Shown one piece after another: positions 53,334 to 63,700 of a stretch of DNA of 64,000 bases. The notes below the pieces were generated by a model. That model did not search any database. It saw nothing but the letters and a program-made list of their open reading frames with translations, and was not told the origin of the DNA. Source of the DNA: Lewinellaceae bacterium (GTDB taxonomy: Bacteria; Bacteroidota; Bacteroidia; Chitinophagales; Saprospiraceae); contig JACJYN010000012.1 in NCBI GenBank assembly GCA_020636095.1, positions 1 through 64,000 on the forward strand, read 5' to 3'. The translations under genes and the position numbers were made by a program. The stretch's first letter is position 1. Each line of letters starts with the position of its first letter.

Positions 53334-55449
53334 TTAAGCCTCAAAATCAAACTCCCCAAAATCGATTCCCCCCTCCGGCCGGCTGGCCATTCGCTGGTAC
53401 TCCCGCAGCAATTTAAACGGGAAGGGGATCACCGAAGGCGCGTCCACCCTTACAAAATCGACCGCCAAGGTATCCAGGAGGCGGTTGAAAAGCAGCTGGC
53501 TATTGCCCCAGCCCTTCAGCCGGCGCACGACGTTGGAGGTAGCGAAATGGCCTTTAGATTTCCCCATATCCTTGTTGGCCCAGAACAACAACCCTTCACC
53601 CGTATCTACCGTGTGGATATCCACCAGGGAAGCAAAGGACCGGCTGGCCTGCTCTGCGTTTTTAAAAGGGTGTTTAAGCCAATAGCCGAAACGCCCCTTG
53701 AATAATTTGGCAAAGAGGATGTGCTGTTTACTTCGGCCCATCAGGCGTTGTTTTACCTCTATCACATTGATAGCCGCCGCCTCGTCTTGTTCCGACAAGA
53801 ACCTCCAAATTTCGACCACCTGCTCCGTCTCACCATGATCAGCAATGAATTGCCTGACAAACTCCTTAAGTTCCATACAAGGCAGTGCCACCCCATCCAG
53901 TCCCACTCCATCCATAATATAGTGGTGCACCTCCCGCAAATCCGGATAAGTACGCAAATCCGTTTGCTCGATCACGTTGATGTTGCCCTGGCCATCGAAG
54001 ATCACCCCATCCGTGTTTTTGACCTTCCATGAATTGGCGCCGGTGAACACCCCCGCCATCAATTCATGGAAAGGCTGGTTGAACAGGTCGCGGGTCAGCG
54101 TGCTGAATGTCAGCCCGCCCCCCGGGGAGATCGCCAGAAAGTGGAAGATCAACTCCTCTTCAGGTTTTTCCGCGATGGCAAAATACCAATCCCGGCCCAA
54201 GTGCAGCCGTTCCCAGTCAAAAATAGAAAGCTGCCGCTGGCTGATGTCGAATTTGATATGGCCCTCCTGGAGCGTTTTAAAAAGCTGGTTTTTTCCGTTT
54301 TCCAGGTACTGTTGGAGGGTGAAATTCTGCACCGCGCAATCCAGGGTAGCCTGCTTATAAGGATCTGCCTCGCCCTTACCCAGGCCGTAGAATTCCGCAT
54401 CGTGGTTGAACTGCAAGTTCAGGCAGCCCGGCTTTATCCTTTTTGTCAACCGTGGTTGAAGGCCGTACTCTTGGCGAAGGATGGTACGAATCTCCTTTAG
54501 CTTTATCGGGTCACCTACATTATCGATCAGGCGGGCCGGCGCTTCCGCCAGGCCTGAAAATGACTCGTCAGCCGGTTTGAACTGGACGGAATTGAAGCCA
54601 TCGGTTATTAATTTCTGTTCCAGCGTGAAGTAGGCGCCAAACCGGGGGTGAAAAGCATCGAAGAGCAGTTCATTCAATAGGGCGATCTTGGTAAGAGGGT
54701 ACGCCTTGGGGTTCAGGGAAAAAAGTCGATACGGTTTTTCTGTTTACCCTTCCTGAAGCGCAGTGGCGGGCGCATGCGGACGTATTTGTCGGCGGCTTTT
54801 ACCTTTTCTTCCTCAAAGTATCGGCGGAAAGTAGAATGGCGAGGGTCGAAGATGTATTTTTCGATATCGTGCAACTTCTTTTTCCGCTTCGGGCATTCTT
54901 TCCCCCAATCATTTTTGGCGAGGTCGCCGTACCGGGACCAGGCAGTAAAAGTAACGGTATCCAGGCTGATGACATGCTTGGGCAGCACCTTTACCTCCAG
55001 AGCAACCCTGCTTTGATCCCTGCGGTTAAAGAACTTGCCGTCCGGCGAAGTAATATAGAGTTTGCCCGTCAGGTTGTTGTATCGGTACCGGGGATTTTCC
55101 GAACCCGCGCAGGCATTGAGGAAAAGCTGGAACAGCTTGTGTTCCCATCTTATCGAATCGGAGTATATGGGTTCCACCCGCAAGCGTCCTCCATTTCCAG
55201 TTGCCGGACGAACTCCTGAGGAGAAGCGCCAAGCAACTTTTTGTCGTACAAAGCATACGCCTCTTGGCCCCAGTCGAAGCACACCGACAGCGCCCCCAAG
55301 CCCGGTTTTGCCAGCAGGCGATCCATAAAGGCCAGGTCATGATAAGACAAGTAGCCCTTATCCCGGCTAAACCTCAGGATGACAAAATCCCGGTTGAGTA
55401 AATCGTGATTGACATCGAGGATAAACTGGTTGAAAAACAAATTAGGCAT
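53334..55449 (-). pseudogene. Unknown ~705-residue protein of the helicase-nuclease operon, two frameshifts
   Basis: Three consecutive minus-strand frames form one protein. Frame 1: 55449 to about 55183 ('MPNLFFNQFILDVNHDLLNR', 'DKGYLSYHDLAFMDRLL'). Frame 2: about 55182 to 54720 ('LRVEPIYSDSIRWEHKLFQL', 'RRYFEEEKVKAADKYVRMR'). Frame 3: about 54712 to 53334 ('LNPKAYPLTKIALLNELLF', 'HTVDTGEGLLFWANKDMGKS'). One base appears missing at each join: after the codons for MEDA, and at a T6C3 run after RIDFF. The protein is soluble-looking and I do not recognise the family. The start overlaps the helicase-nuclease stop by eight bases, so it belongs to that operon. Either it is inactivated or the assembly has indels. 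Confidence 0.6.
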
Positions 55450-58400
55450 GTTCGGAGATATATTGGTGAATAAATTCGATAGCAGGTTGCAGGATCACTC
55501 CCCGGCGGGCATCTACCAGGCCGGGGACCTCAACAATCCCATCGCCGCCAGGAATGGGCTCAAACCGGCCATCCGGGCTAACGATATTGACAATCAGGAC
55601 ACAAGTCACATTGGCCTGGGCCATTTTCCGGCGGATCTTCTCCTTCTGCTCCTGCGCGTCCACTCTGGTGTGAGCGCCCCAGAACTTGAAATCCACGTAT
55701 AGCTGCTCCGATATCCGGGCGTCAAACAGCTCGTATTCTCCCTGTTCCAGAGGGCGGCATTCCATTCCGTAGGAGCTTAAAACCCGCTCGCCGATGGCTT
55801 CCCCCAGCGCCCCCAGGTAAATATTCTGGAACAGGGGAGGGGAGAGGATAAACTCCCCCGGCTCAAAAGACTCCGCATACCCTTTTTCCCGGAACAGTTC
55901 AGCGATCAGAGGAATCTGAAGCAATTCGGGCAGCCGGGCAGCGGCAGCCGAGGCCTCTTTTCCGATATCTTCATCAAAAGAGATCGACATGCTATTTCTG
56001 AAGTCGTCTTCCGAGTGATAATGATACCTGTTGGCTAGCCTCCCCTCCGGATGCATGATGTAGAACTTCTGCATACCCGACCGTTGCAGCCGTTCCCTGT
56101 CGATGGTAGGGTTTTTCAGGACAAACTCTCGCAACCCCTCCCAGAATCGGATGGTTTCCGGCCGCCAATCCGGAATACCTCGTGTAAGTTGGTGGAGCAA
56201 GGCCGAGAACGCCAGGGAGCGGTGCAGGTTTTGGTTTATGGCTTCCTCCGCACCACTAGGAAGGGCGGGCGCCGGCGCCGAGTTTTGGCAGTGCTGGAGC
56301 AACGCTTCAAATTCTGGCACCAGCAGATAGCCCGCCGCCTGGAAGAACCGGAGGTAATCGCAGATGGCATCATCAAAGAGCAGGTGAGTAACCAGAGCCT
56401 TCAGCCGCGTCCGGGACAAGCGCCCCGTAGCCTGTATCAGCAACCGGCAGAAATGCTCCGCCACCACCCTGCGTTCGAAGAGCGCCTTGTTGCCCGGCGC
56501 CCGCAGGTGGGGGTTGAACCGCCGCCGGAAGGCATAGCGGATGCGTTCCCTTTTTTCATTCCTGCTGATGGCGCCGCCCTCCGCCAGGTATTCCACCTCA
56601 AAGAGGTAATCGAGCAGCTGTTCATCAGAAATATTCTCTCCGTCCGGGAAGTAATGAAGCAAGTGAGTAGGCTTCTCCAGGTATATGGCATCATAATCCT
56701 TTTTCCTGCCGCCATAGTCCAGGCTATTAATTGCTATCAGCTCTAGCCCTTCCGGCGCATCGTACTGGATATTCTGCCCGGCGCCCATCGTCTGGTAGGT
56801 GGAAATCAGAAAAATGCGCCCGCCCTCCGTCAGTTGGCGGTTAATGTCCTCCAGCTTCTCCTCAAAACCCTGGCTATCGACGATTCGGGCCTCCATTTCC
56901 ACCGCATCTCGGGCCACCGCCTCTTCTTCCTCCAGATATAGCACCCGGAGTTGAGCGAACAACTCCTTCAAGTCTTGTTCCCGAAAACGATCGTATACTC
57001 CAGAACGAGGAAACTTATTCAGCAAGCAGAGGAAAGAATGGATATTGCGATGCTGAATAAAGTGGAGATAAGCTTTGCCCACTTTAACATAACGTTGCAC
57101 CTCGAAGTCCTTCAGGGCATGAAACTGGTGCAAAAATTGAAGCACTATTTCCTTGTCTTTGAATAGCTCCCCCAGTGCATGCTTCTTATTCACGTTGCAC
57201 CGGATGCTGACAGGCCGGATCTCCCTCTGACTTCCGCGGCTATTCTTCAGGAGAAACTCCTCTCGGAGCACTGCCCGTTCCGCCGGCGTCAGCTCAAAGA
57301 AGCACTCCCGCAGGTGGTGCTTTAGGTGCGACAAAGAAAAATTGGATATGGGAGAATCGAAGCCCGCCGTGGCAGAAATCCCCACTACCTTGGCATGCCG
57401 GCACAAATTCAGGAGCCATGTCTCCGGAGTCGTCAGCGTATCGGCATACATTACCTTAGACGTAGCATCGTGGGTCTTGCGGTTGAGGATATCATAATAG
57501 CGAAACCCCTGGTTGACCGGAGAGAGGTCAAAACCAGTAGAAGTATTATTCTGGTTGACGAGCACCATGTGGGAGATGTGGCCGATGAAATAACGCTGGG
57601 TAGTGTTGTCCTGCAGGTCGAAGAGGTCGAGAGCAGTACGGATGGCGTTTTCGATGCTGATCTCTTCGGAAGCCCGTTCATCGTGCAACACTTTATACTC
57701 CCGTGCGAAGTCCAATACGAAAAAAGAAAAAAGGTGGATGAAGCTTCGTAAGTCATTGAGGAGGAAAAGCAGGTTTTCATTGTCGGTTTCCGGCCGGTTG
57801 TTCTCTATCCGGATATAATTCACCTGGTCATCCTTATCGTAATACCGGGCCAGGAAGCCAGGCTTTTTTCCTTTCCCACTCCCTTCGAATACCGTATGGT
57901 ATTCGAAATCATGAAACAAAAATGCCCGATTCGCGCCATCCGTGCCCTCATGGTAGAAATGGGACTGGAACTCGTATTCGCTATAGATCCGCCAGGCTTC
58001 ATCCGTCAGCTTATCGAATTTGCCCTTCAGGTAATCCAGCCGCCGCTTTGGCGCCCCGTTGATCTGGGAAACCGGCAGTTTCCTGGACCGCACCCCATAG
58101 AAGATCTGGATAAAAAGGCCGAGGATATCCTGGTTGAACCGGATGGCATTTTCGATGATGGCCCGTTTAACATTCTGCTTTGTCGCATCGAACTCATCAA
58201 TAAAGACAATACTACCCTCGATGAATTTAGGGTTAGTAATCTGAATATTCGGCCCGATGACCGTATCGACATAGAGGTAAAACTTATCGATAGTGCAGAA
58301 GAAAACGCTTTTCTCGAAAAATTGAACAGAAGGATACAGCACTTCCACCCACCGCAGCTCCGGCGTAGCCCGCAACACCCTGAGCCGTTCCTCCATACTA

Positions 58401-58909
58401 GCGGCCCCCTGGAAATACGGCTTCAAAAAGCCCTTCAGCTCTTTTCTGAAAACGAGCTCCTTTTCCGTCAGTTGCTTTTGCAAGAATTGCTTAAACTCAG
58501 GGTGAGCAGGCGCATTCCTGAAAGCCTCCGCCGCCTTGCACAAAGGCGCGAAAGCCCTCAACTGTCCTTTTACCGAATCGGGGATATCGTGGTGTTTCAG
58601 GAAATGAAGCACCTGGTCGGAGTAGCTACTAAGCAATAACACCTCCCGGTTGAACAGATCCTCGCCGACCCGTTGTTTCAGTTCCTCCACCGGCAGGTTT
58701 TTCTTCAGGTTGGTAATGAACCAAACCCTTTGGCCGAACCGTTGGCGGATATGGTCCGCCATATACTCCAGCACATAGTGCGTCTTCCCAAACCCCGTAG
58801 GAAGCGTCAAGAGCAGCAGCCCATTTAGCCGGGAAGCATCCTGGCAATGGTTCAAAAGAATATCCTTAAGCGTCTGCTGCCGCTTTGCAGTTGGTTTTTT
58901 ACTCTCCAT
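55442..58909 (-). CDS. SF2 helicase-like protein fused to a PD-(D/E)xK-like nuclease domain
   Basis: 1155 residues from ATG at 58909; a TTG three codons earlier is the longest start. Motif I 'TLPTGFGKTHYVLEYM' (about 36-51), motif II 'GSIVFIDEFDATKQ' (DEFD, about 231-244), motif III-like 'VVGISATAGFDS' (about 509-520), and a second RecA-like half with 'IFLISTYQTMGAGQNI' (about 697-712) and 'LLIQATGRLSRTRLKAL' (about 825-841). The last ~130 residues include 'LGALGEAIGERVLSSYGM', 'EYELFDARI' and 'VDFKFWG', an E…D…DxK-like order typical of restriction nuclease folds. It is the first gene downstream of the sigma54-like promoter and overlaps the next gene by eight bases. Confidence 0.7.
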   Translation of the reverse strand: MESKKPTAKRQQTLKDILLNHCQDASRLNGLLLLTLPTGFGKTHYVLEYMADHIRQRFGQRVWFITNLKKNLPVEELKQRVGEDLFNREVLLLSSYSDQVLHFLKHHDIPDSVKGQLRAFAPLCKAAEAFRNAPAHPEFKQFLQKQLTEKELVFRKELKGFLKPYFQGAASMEERLRVLRATPELRWVEVLYPSVQFFEKSVFFCTIDKFYLYVDTVIGPNIQITNPKFIEGSIVFIDEFDATKQNVKRAIIENAIRFNQDILGLFIQIFYGVRSRKLPVSQINGAPKRRLDYLKGKFDKLTDEAWRIYSEYEFQSHFYHEGTDGANRAFLFHDFEYHTVFEGSGKGKKPGFLARYYDKDDQVNYIRIENNRPETDNENLLFLLNDLRSFIHLFSFFVLDFAREYKVLHDERASEEISIENAIRTALDLFDLQDNTTQRYFIGHISHMVLVNQNNTSTGFDLSPVNQGFRYYDILNRKTHDATSKVMYADTLTTPETWLLNLCRHAKVVGISATAGFDSPISNFSLSHLKHHLRECFFELTPAERAVLREEFLLKNSRGSQREIRPVSIRCNVNKKHALGELFKDKEIVLQFLHQFHALKDFEVQRYVKVGKAYLHFIQHRNIHSFLCLLNKFPRSGVYDRFREQDLKELFAQLRVLYLEEEEAVARDAVEMEARIVDSQGFEEKLEDINRQLTEGGRIFLISTYQTMGAGQNIQYDAPEGLELIAINSLDYGGRKKDYDAIYLEKPTHLLHYFPDGENISDEQLLDYLFEVEYLAEGGAISRNEKRERIRYAFRRRFNPHLRAPGNKALFERRVVAEHFCRLLIQATGRLSRTRLKALVTHLLFDDAICDYLRFFQAAGYLLVPEFEALLQHCQNSAPAPALPSGAEEAINQNLHRSLAFSALLHQLTRGIPDWRPETIRFWEGLREFVLKNPTIDRERLQRSGMQKFYIMHPEGRLANRYHYHSEDDFRNSMSISFDEDIGKEASAAAARLPELLQIPLIAELFREKGYAESFEPGEFILSPPLFQNIYLGALGEAIGERVLSSYGMECRPLEQGEYELFDARISEQLYVDFKFWGAHTRVDAQEQKEKIRRKMAQANVTCVLIVNIVSPDGRFEPIPGGDGIVEVPGLVDARRGVILQPAIEFIHQYISEHA

Positions 58910-58939
58910 GTTTTCCAAAGTGGTTAATACCGGAACTAC

Positions 58940-58955
58940 ACCAAAGCATGTGCCA
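58940..58955 (-). promoter_or_regulatory. Sigma54-type promoter for the helicase-nuclease operon
   Basis: Minus strand TGGCACATGCTTTGGT matches the sigma54 consensus TGGCAC-N5-TTGCW, with GG-N10 spacing kept and only the final C of the -12 dinucleotide replaced by G. Predicted start of transcription is near 58930, about 20 bases before the ATG at 58909. The divergent gene encodes a sigma54 activator. Confidence 0.7.
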
Positions 58956-58995
58956 GGGTAGAAAAGCCTTGTTTCATTGGCTTAAATAATTTATA

Positions 58996-59038
58996 TTGAA
59001 TCAATAAATGATATTAATGATTCAAAAAATGAATCAAT
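58996..59038. promoter_or_regulatory. Probable activator-binding boxes (TGAATCA repeats)
   Basis: Three heptamers, TGAATCA (58997-59003), TGATTCA (59018-59024) and TGAATCA (59030-59036), form overlapping inverted repeats 40-80 bases upstream of the sigma54 promoter. The last abuts the activator's own start codon, so the same sites could autoregulate it. Confidence 0.65.
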
Positions 59039-60508
59039 ATGAAAAAAGTGTTGATGTCCTGGATTGCTACCCGGCACGATTTCATCAAGGACGGCGGGAA
59101 AGTCAAAGTCAATGAAGAAGGCACCACCGCCAGTTTCCATCAGTATTTTTTTGGGGAACAATACGAAAAGCACTTGCTGCTCACTTCGGCGAAAGAAGAG
59201 GACACCGGTATGGACTTTCTACTCAGCTACCTGAAGCAAAACCATCCGGGCCATAGCGTTGAACCCCGTTACATGGGCGTTTCCGACGTCATCGACCTGG
59301 AGCAGATCCTATCAAAGATTACGCCCTTACTTCTCGAATACAAAGGCCGGCCCGTAGACCTCTTCATTTCCCCCGGCACCCCAACCATGCAGGTCGCCTG
59401 GCACCTGGCCCATTGGTCGCTGGGGTTGGACACCCGCCTGCTGCAGGTGCGGCCCAAGCAGTACACCAAAACAGGAAAACCGGGATTGGAATTTGTCGAT
59501 TTAGAAAGAGACGCCACCACCTCCAGCGCCATCATCCGGCAGCACAAAACCGAAACCCCCTCCCGGCACTTAAGCGAAAGCGATTTCCTGAAAACGGGGA
59601 GCATCAGCCCGGTTTACGAAAAAGCCTACAAAGTCGCCCAGGCCGCCGGCGCCACCGTCCTAATTCTTGGAGACACCGGCACCGGCAAAGAGCACCTTGC
59701 CCGGTACGTCCACCGGCAGTCGCCCCGCCGGGGCGCCCCCTTCCACGCTGTCAACTGTTCCGCCATGGGCGACCAACTGCTCGAATCCCGGCTATTCGGC
59801 TACCAAAAAGGCGCCTTCACCGGCGCCGAGCAGGACACCCCCGGCATCATCCAATCCACCGAAGGCGGGACCGTATTTCTGGATGAGATCGGAGACATAT
59901 CCCCCTACATGCAGCAATCCCTACTGCGGGTACTCCAGGAAAAGGAAGTCGCGCCGATAGGAGGGGCGCCCCGCAAAGTGGACGTCCGTTTCATCGGCGC
60001 CACCAACAAAGACCTGCTCGCTCGCTGCGAAGCCGGCCAATTCCGCTGGGACCTGTACTACCGCCTCTCGGTCGTCGAGTTGGAGCTGCCTTCGTTGCAG
60101 GAGCGGGGCATCGAAGAAATCAAAGCCCTTATTCAGTTTTTTATCAAACAAAAAAAGAAGCTGTTCAATGCCTCCAAACCCCTCAGCCTCCCTCCGGAAG
60201 TAAAAGACAAGCTTTTGTCCTATCCTTTCCCCGGCAATATTCGGGAGCTGGAGAACCTGATTGAGCGTCTGTACGTCCTGAGTACTGATGGAGAGGTGCA
60301 GCTGAAAGACCTTCCCTCCAGGATCCTACATCCCAAGGCCACCCATTCCTTATTATTAAAGGATATGGAAAAGCGGCACATCGAAAGGGTGCTGCGGCTC
60401 AACGGCGGCAATCAGCGGAAGACGGCGCGGGACATTGGGGTGGCGTATAATACGCTGATGAAGAAGGTGGGGGATTATGGGATGGATTTGGAGGGGGTGA
60501 GGAGGTGA
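59039..60508 (+). CDS. Sigma54-dependent activator with N-terminal CARF-like sensor (RtcR type)
   Basis: 489 residues. The N-terminal ~165 residues are CARF-like, with 'VDLFISPGTPTMQVAWHLAH' (about 105-124) carrying the ligand-loop motif of that fold, as in RtcR. The AAA+ domain has Walker A 'LILGDTGTGKEHLARY' (about 209-224), the sigma54-contact loop GAFTGA (about 257-262), and Walker B 'GGTVFLDEIGD' (about 277-287). A Fis-type helix-turn-helix closes the protein ('NGGNQRKTARDIGVAYNTLMKKV'-like, about 452-474). RtcR activates RNA-ligase operons in response to RNA fragments. Here the activator is divergent from a helicase-nuclease operon with a sigma54-like promoter, so it most likely switches on that operon when a nucleotide or RNA signal appears. 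Confidence 0.88.
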   Translation: MKKVLMSWIATRHDFIKDGGKVKVNEEGTTASFHQYFFGEQYEKHLLLTSAKEEDTGMDFLLSYLKQNHPGHSVEPRYMGVSDVIDLEQILSKITPLLLEYKGRPVDLFISPGTPTMQVAWHLAHWSLGLDTRLLQVRPKQYTKTGKPGLEFVDLERDATTSSAIIRQHKTETPSRHLSESDFLKTGSISPVYEKAYKVAQAAGATVLILGDTGTGKEHLARYVHRQSPRRGAPFHAVNCSAMGDQLLESRLFGYQKGAFTGAEQDTPGIIQSTEGGTVFLDEIGDISPYMQQSLLRVLQEKEVAPIGGAPRKVDVRFIGATNKDLLARCEAGQFRWDLYYRLSVVELELPSLQERGIEEIKALIQFFIKQKKKLFNASKPLSLPPEVKDKLLSYPFPGNIRELENLIERLYVLSTDGEVQLKDLPSRILHPKATHSLLLKDMEKRHIERVLRLNGGNQRKTARDIGVAYNTLMKKVGDYGMDLEGVRR

Positions 60509-60596
60509 GAGGCAAGCTGATAATCGTAGGGTGCTTCGCTTTGTATTACTCGTTAGCAACCCAGAAGTATTCGGGATAAAAGGTAATGCGGTTTTG

Positions 60597-60616
60597 GGCC
60601 GATTTAGTAATCGGCC
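60597..60616. terminator. Perfect stem-loop GGCCGATT…AATCGGCC
   Basis: Eight-base perfect stem with a four-base TAGT loop, 89 bases after the activator stop. No T-run follows, so it is at best a weak terminator or a processing site; it could also be an operator. Confidence 0.45.
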
Positions 60617-60640
60617 AATCTATATAGATAGCGGATAATA

Positions 60641-60656
60641 AATGACAATTGTCATT
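60641..60656. promoter_or_regulatory. 16-base perfect palindrome, probable operator
   Basis: AATGACAATTGTCATT is a perfect palindrome 54 bases upstream of the gene at 60710. Such symmetry and position suggest a binding site for a dimeric regulator of the downstream gene pair. The regulator is not identified. Confidence 0.55.
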
Positions 60657-60709
60657 GTTCTGGAACTATGATGGAGGTAGATTATATTGTTAACAAAACC
60701 AAATGAACC

Positions 60710-63700
60710 ATGAACGAATTATTCCGTTTCGTAACGCTTCGCGCACCTCGAAAAAGTAAGAACACATCAGGTCATCTTATCCCTATCAGCGCGGAAAACG
60801 CGCTTGGAAAAAAGCTAGAAAATATAAAGACGCTGGACGGCATTTCCCACCGAATGGAAATGGGCTACCTGGCTAAAGAGCATCTGGAAGCGTATCGGCT
60901 CGAACTAGGTTTTCAGGAGGAATACACTGCGGTATTCACTGCCATAATGGGGCAAAAGAAGTACAGCAAAGAGAAAGCGAAAAAAGTAGTGGAAGAAGTA
61001 TTTGGCAAGGAAGTGGAAAGAATAACGATGCATAGTGTTTTTCAGAAAGACTACAACAATGCCTCGGAGTTTATCCTGGCATCGAAAGTAGCTAACAATG
61101 TAGGAGGCGGTGTACTTGAGGAAGTAGTAAAAAGCTATAAAGTTATTTCCTTAATAAAAGCCCTGGCAGCGGGCATGGTCCTTGAGGATGCAGGAACCTA
61201 TCTTGCATCATTTCTTCAGCTACCGGGGTCTATTTTCCCCCTTCCTGGGCTTTGGGAGGGAGTTCGGCTTCCTGATCCCCCGGCAGACGAGGATGCTGGC
61301 AAACAGGAAGAACTGCAGAAGCAGGCAGACCGCCTGGAATTTGCAATAGAATGGCTCATGGACCTGCCTTTATCTGATTATGAGGAAGCTGAACCAGAAG
61401 AAACCCCAGAAGGAGGCTATTATACGGAGATGGTCCCTGAGGAGCATATTCGGGCGAGCGGCGATTTTGATGGTTTGTTGCAACGGGCGCCCCGTTTTCT
61501 GGGCCTGTCCCCAGCTGTGGGCAGGGATGCTTCCGCGGATGAAAGCCTGGAGATGGCCCAGCGAGAACCGTTGATATTAAAAGCGGCTGCCGTTGGCGGG
61601 TTGGGTCAAAGTGTGCTGTTGGAAATCAACAACCTGGGGCTTGACCTCAACAGGGACTCTGTCCCCAAGGTAGTGGAAAGGTTGGAAACCCGTCGGAAGT
61701 CCACCTTATTGGAACTGGAAAAATACGAGATAGAAGGCAGCAAAAAAGCCATTCGATTCGGGTCTTCAAAATTTGAAGGGCCGCAGGAACGGTTGCCCAT
61801 TGGACTCGAACCCTCCCTTTCCCCCTATAAGCCCAAAAAAAGAGGGGCGATACAATCAGTTGGCATTGGCGACTTATATGTAATTGAGGAAAAGATCAAA
61901 AAGTATGATGCGGGGGAAGTCGCTCATATTGAAAATGCCCTTAAAGGAGAGTTCCGGCAGCGCATCCACCGCAAACTAAACAGAAGCGAAGAAACCTCAA
62001 TCTTCGAAGAAGAAACAGCAAAAGAAGAACAGGAGGAACTGGCGACCACTGAACGTTTTGAATTGCAGCACGAAACCTCCAAGGTGATCTCGGAAGAGAT
62101 TGAGAACAAAATGGCCCATGGCTTTTCAGTCGAAACCGGAGGCGAGGGGAGTGCGGGCGCCTACTCTTTCTACATTGATGCTGGCTACAACTATGCCGGC
62201 GAATCATCTTCTTCCAACTCCATGGAAAAATCCGATCAGCAATCCTCCACCTTTTCGCGGGAAGTGACCTCCAAAGCGGCCACCCGCATCGCAGAACGCA
62301 GGAGAGAAGAGCTGGTAAAAAAAGTGTTGGAAGAAATCGAGGAGACCAACACGCATGAAATAGACAACAAAGGCGAGGGCGCCACCCATGTGACGGGAAT
62401 TTATCAGTGGGTAGACAAGGTATACGAAGTCAGGAAGTACAATTACGGAAGCCATATGATGTTTGACATCATGGTGCCTGAACCAGGCGCTTTTTACAGG
62501 GAGGCTCTGTTGTCTCATCCGCCAGAAGGGAGCGAATTCTTAGAGCCGGCCCCATTTGATAAAAAAGCTAGCGAAATCACTGCTTCCAACTATTTAAAAT
62601 ACACCAAGAAATACAAAGTAACCGGGATTGAACCCCCGCCATTGAAATACATTACCTTATCCAAGGTGTTCAAACAAAAAGCGCCCAATAATGAAGGGAC
62701 ATCCAGTTCGATGATTGAAGGAGAAGAAATAAACATTCCGGAGGGATATCAGGCGGTGAGCGCTAATGTAGTTGTTTCTTCCGGCTATTTTTCCGGGCCG
62801 AAAGTCGAAAACATGGACTTAGGCAAGCTCAAAGCCCACGTCCGTCTGAGTTTAGGACGAAAGACCTGGGACAAAAAGCAGTATATAGGGGGCACCAAGC
62901 ATAGTTACAAGCTAAACAACGAAAAAGGAAGCATCCCCATATCATTACGCACATTTAACACTACGGCATTTATTGCGAATATCGAGGTCAACTGTCAGCG
63001 GACCACCCGTGCCTACCTGGAATGGCAGATCAGAACGCATGCCGCCATAATGGAGCAGTACCTGAACCTAAAAATGGAGTACGAGGAGTCATTAGCAGCT
63101 GCTGGAATTCGCCAGGGCATCGCCATTCAGGGGCGCAACCCGGAAGAGAACCGGAAGATTGAAAAGGCTGAACTCAAGAAACTGTGCCTTTCCATCATCA
63201 CCGGGCAGCATTTTGATGACTTTGACTCACTTTATTACCCCGACGATTCTCCTCTGCCGCAGATCAAGTTTCACACCGCTCAATCCGAGGGTCTATACAT
63301 CCGGTTTTTCGAGCAAGCCTTTGAATGGGAGAACATGATGTACGTATTTTATCCCTATTTCTGGAGTCGGAAAGCACTGTGGTTAGACCGCCTGTTCATT
63401 CAGGACACGGACCCGCTACACGTTGAATTCCTTAAATCAGGTTCTGCTCGGGTCGTCCTTCCTGTCCGGGAGAATTTCGAGGAACCGGTACTACACTTTT
63501 TGGAAACCGGTGAAATCCCCACTACTGAAGAATTGTGTGATATCAACAGCGACCTTTATCTACCAATAGCTGAAGAGATCAAAGAAAAACAAGGCGCATC
63601 AAATGGCAAGTACCGGCCAGTAGACACCTGGGAAGTCCGGTTGCCGACACAATTGGTGATATTGAGGCCGGATGGTACCTTGCCCAATTGGGAATCGGAG

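Noticed and set aside
53334..55449. Argonaute/PIWI-like (pPIWI-RE) protein
   Set aside because: Operon with helicase and nuclease is suggestive, but I could not identify PIWI catalytic residues or a MID motif by eye.
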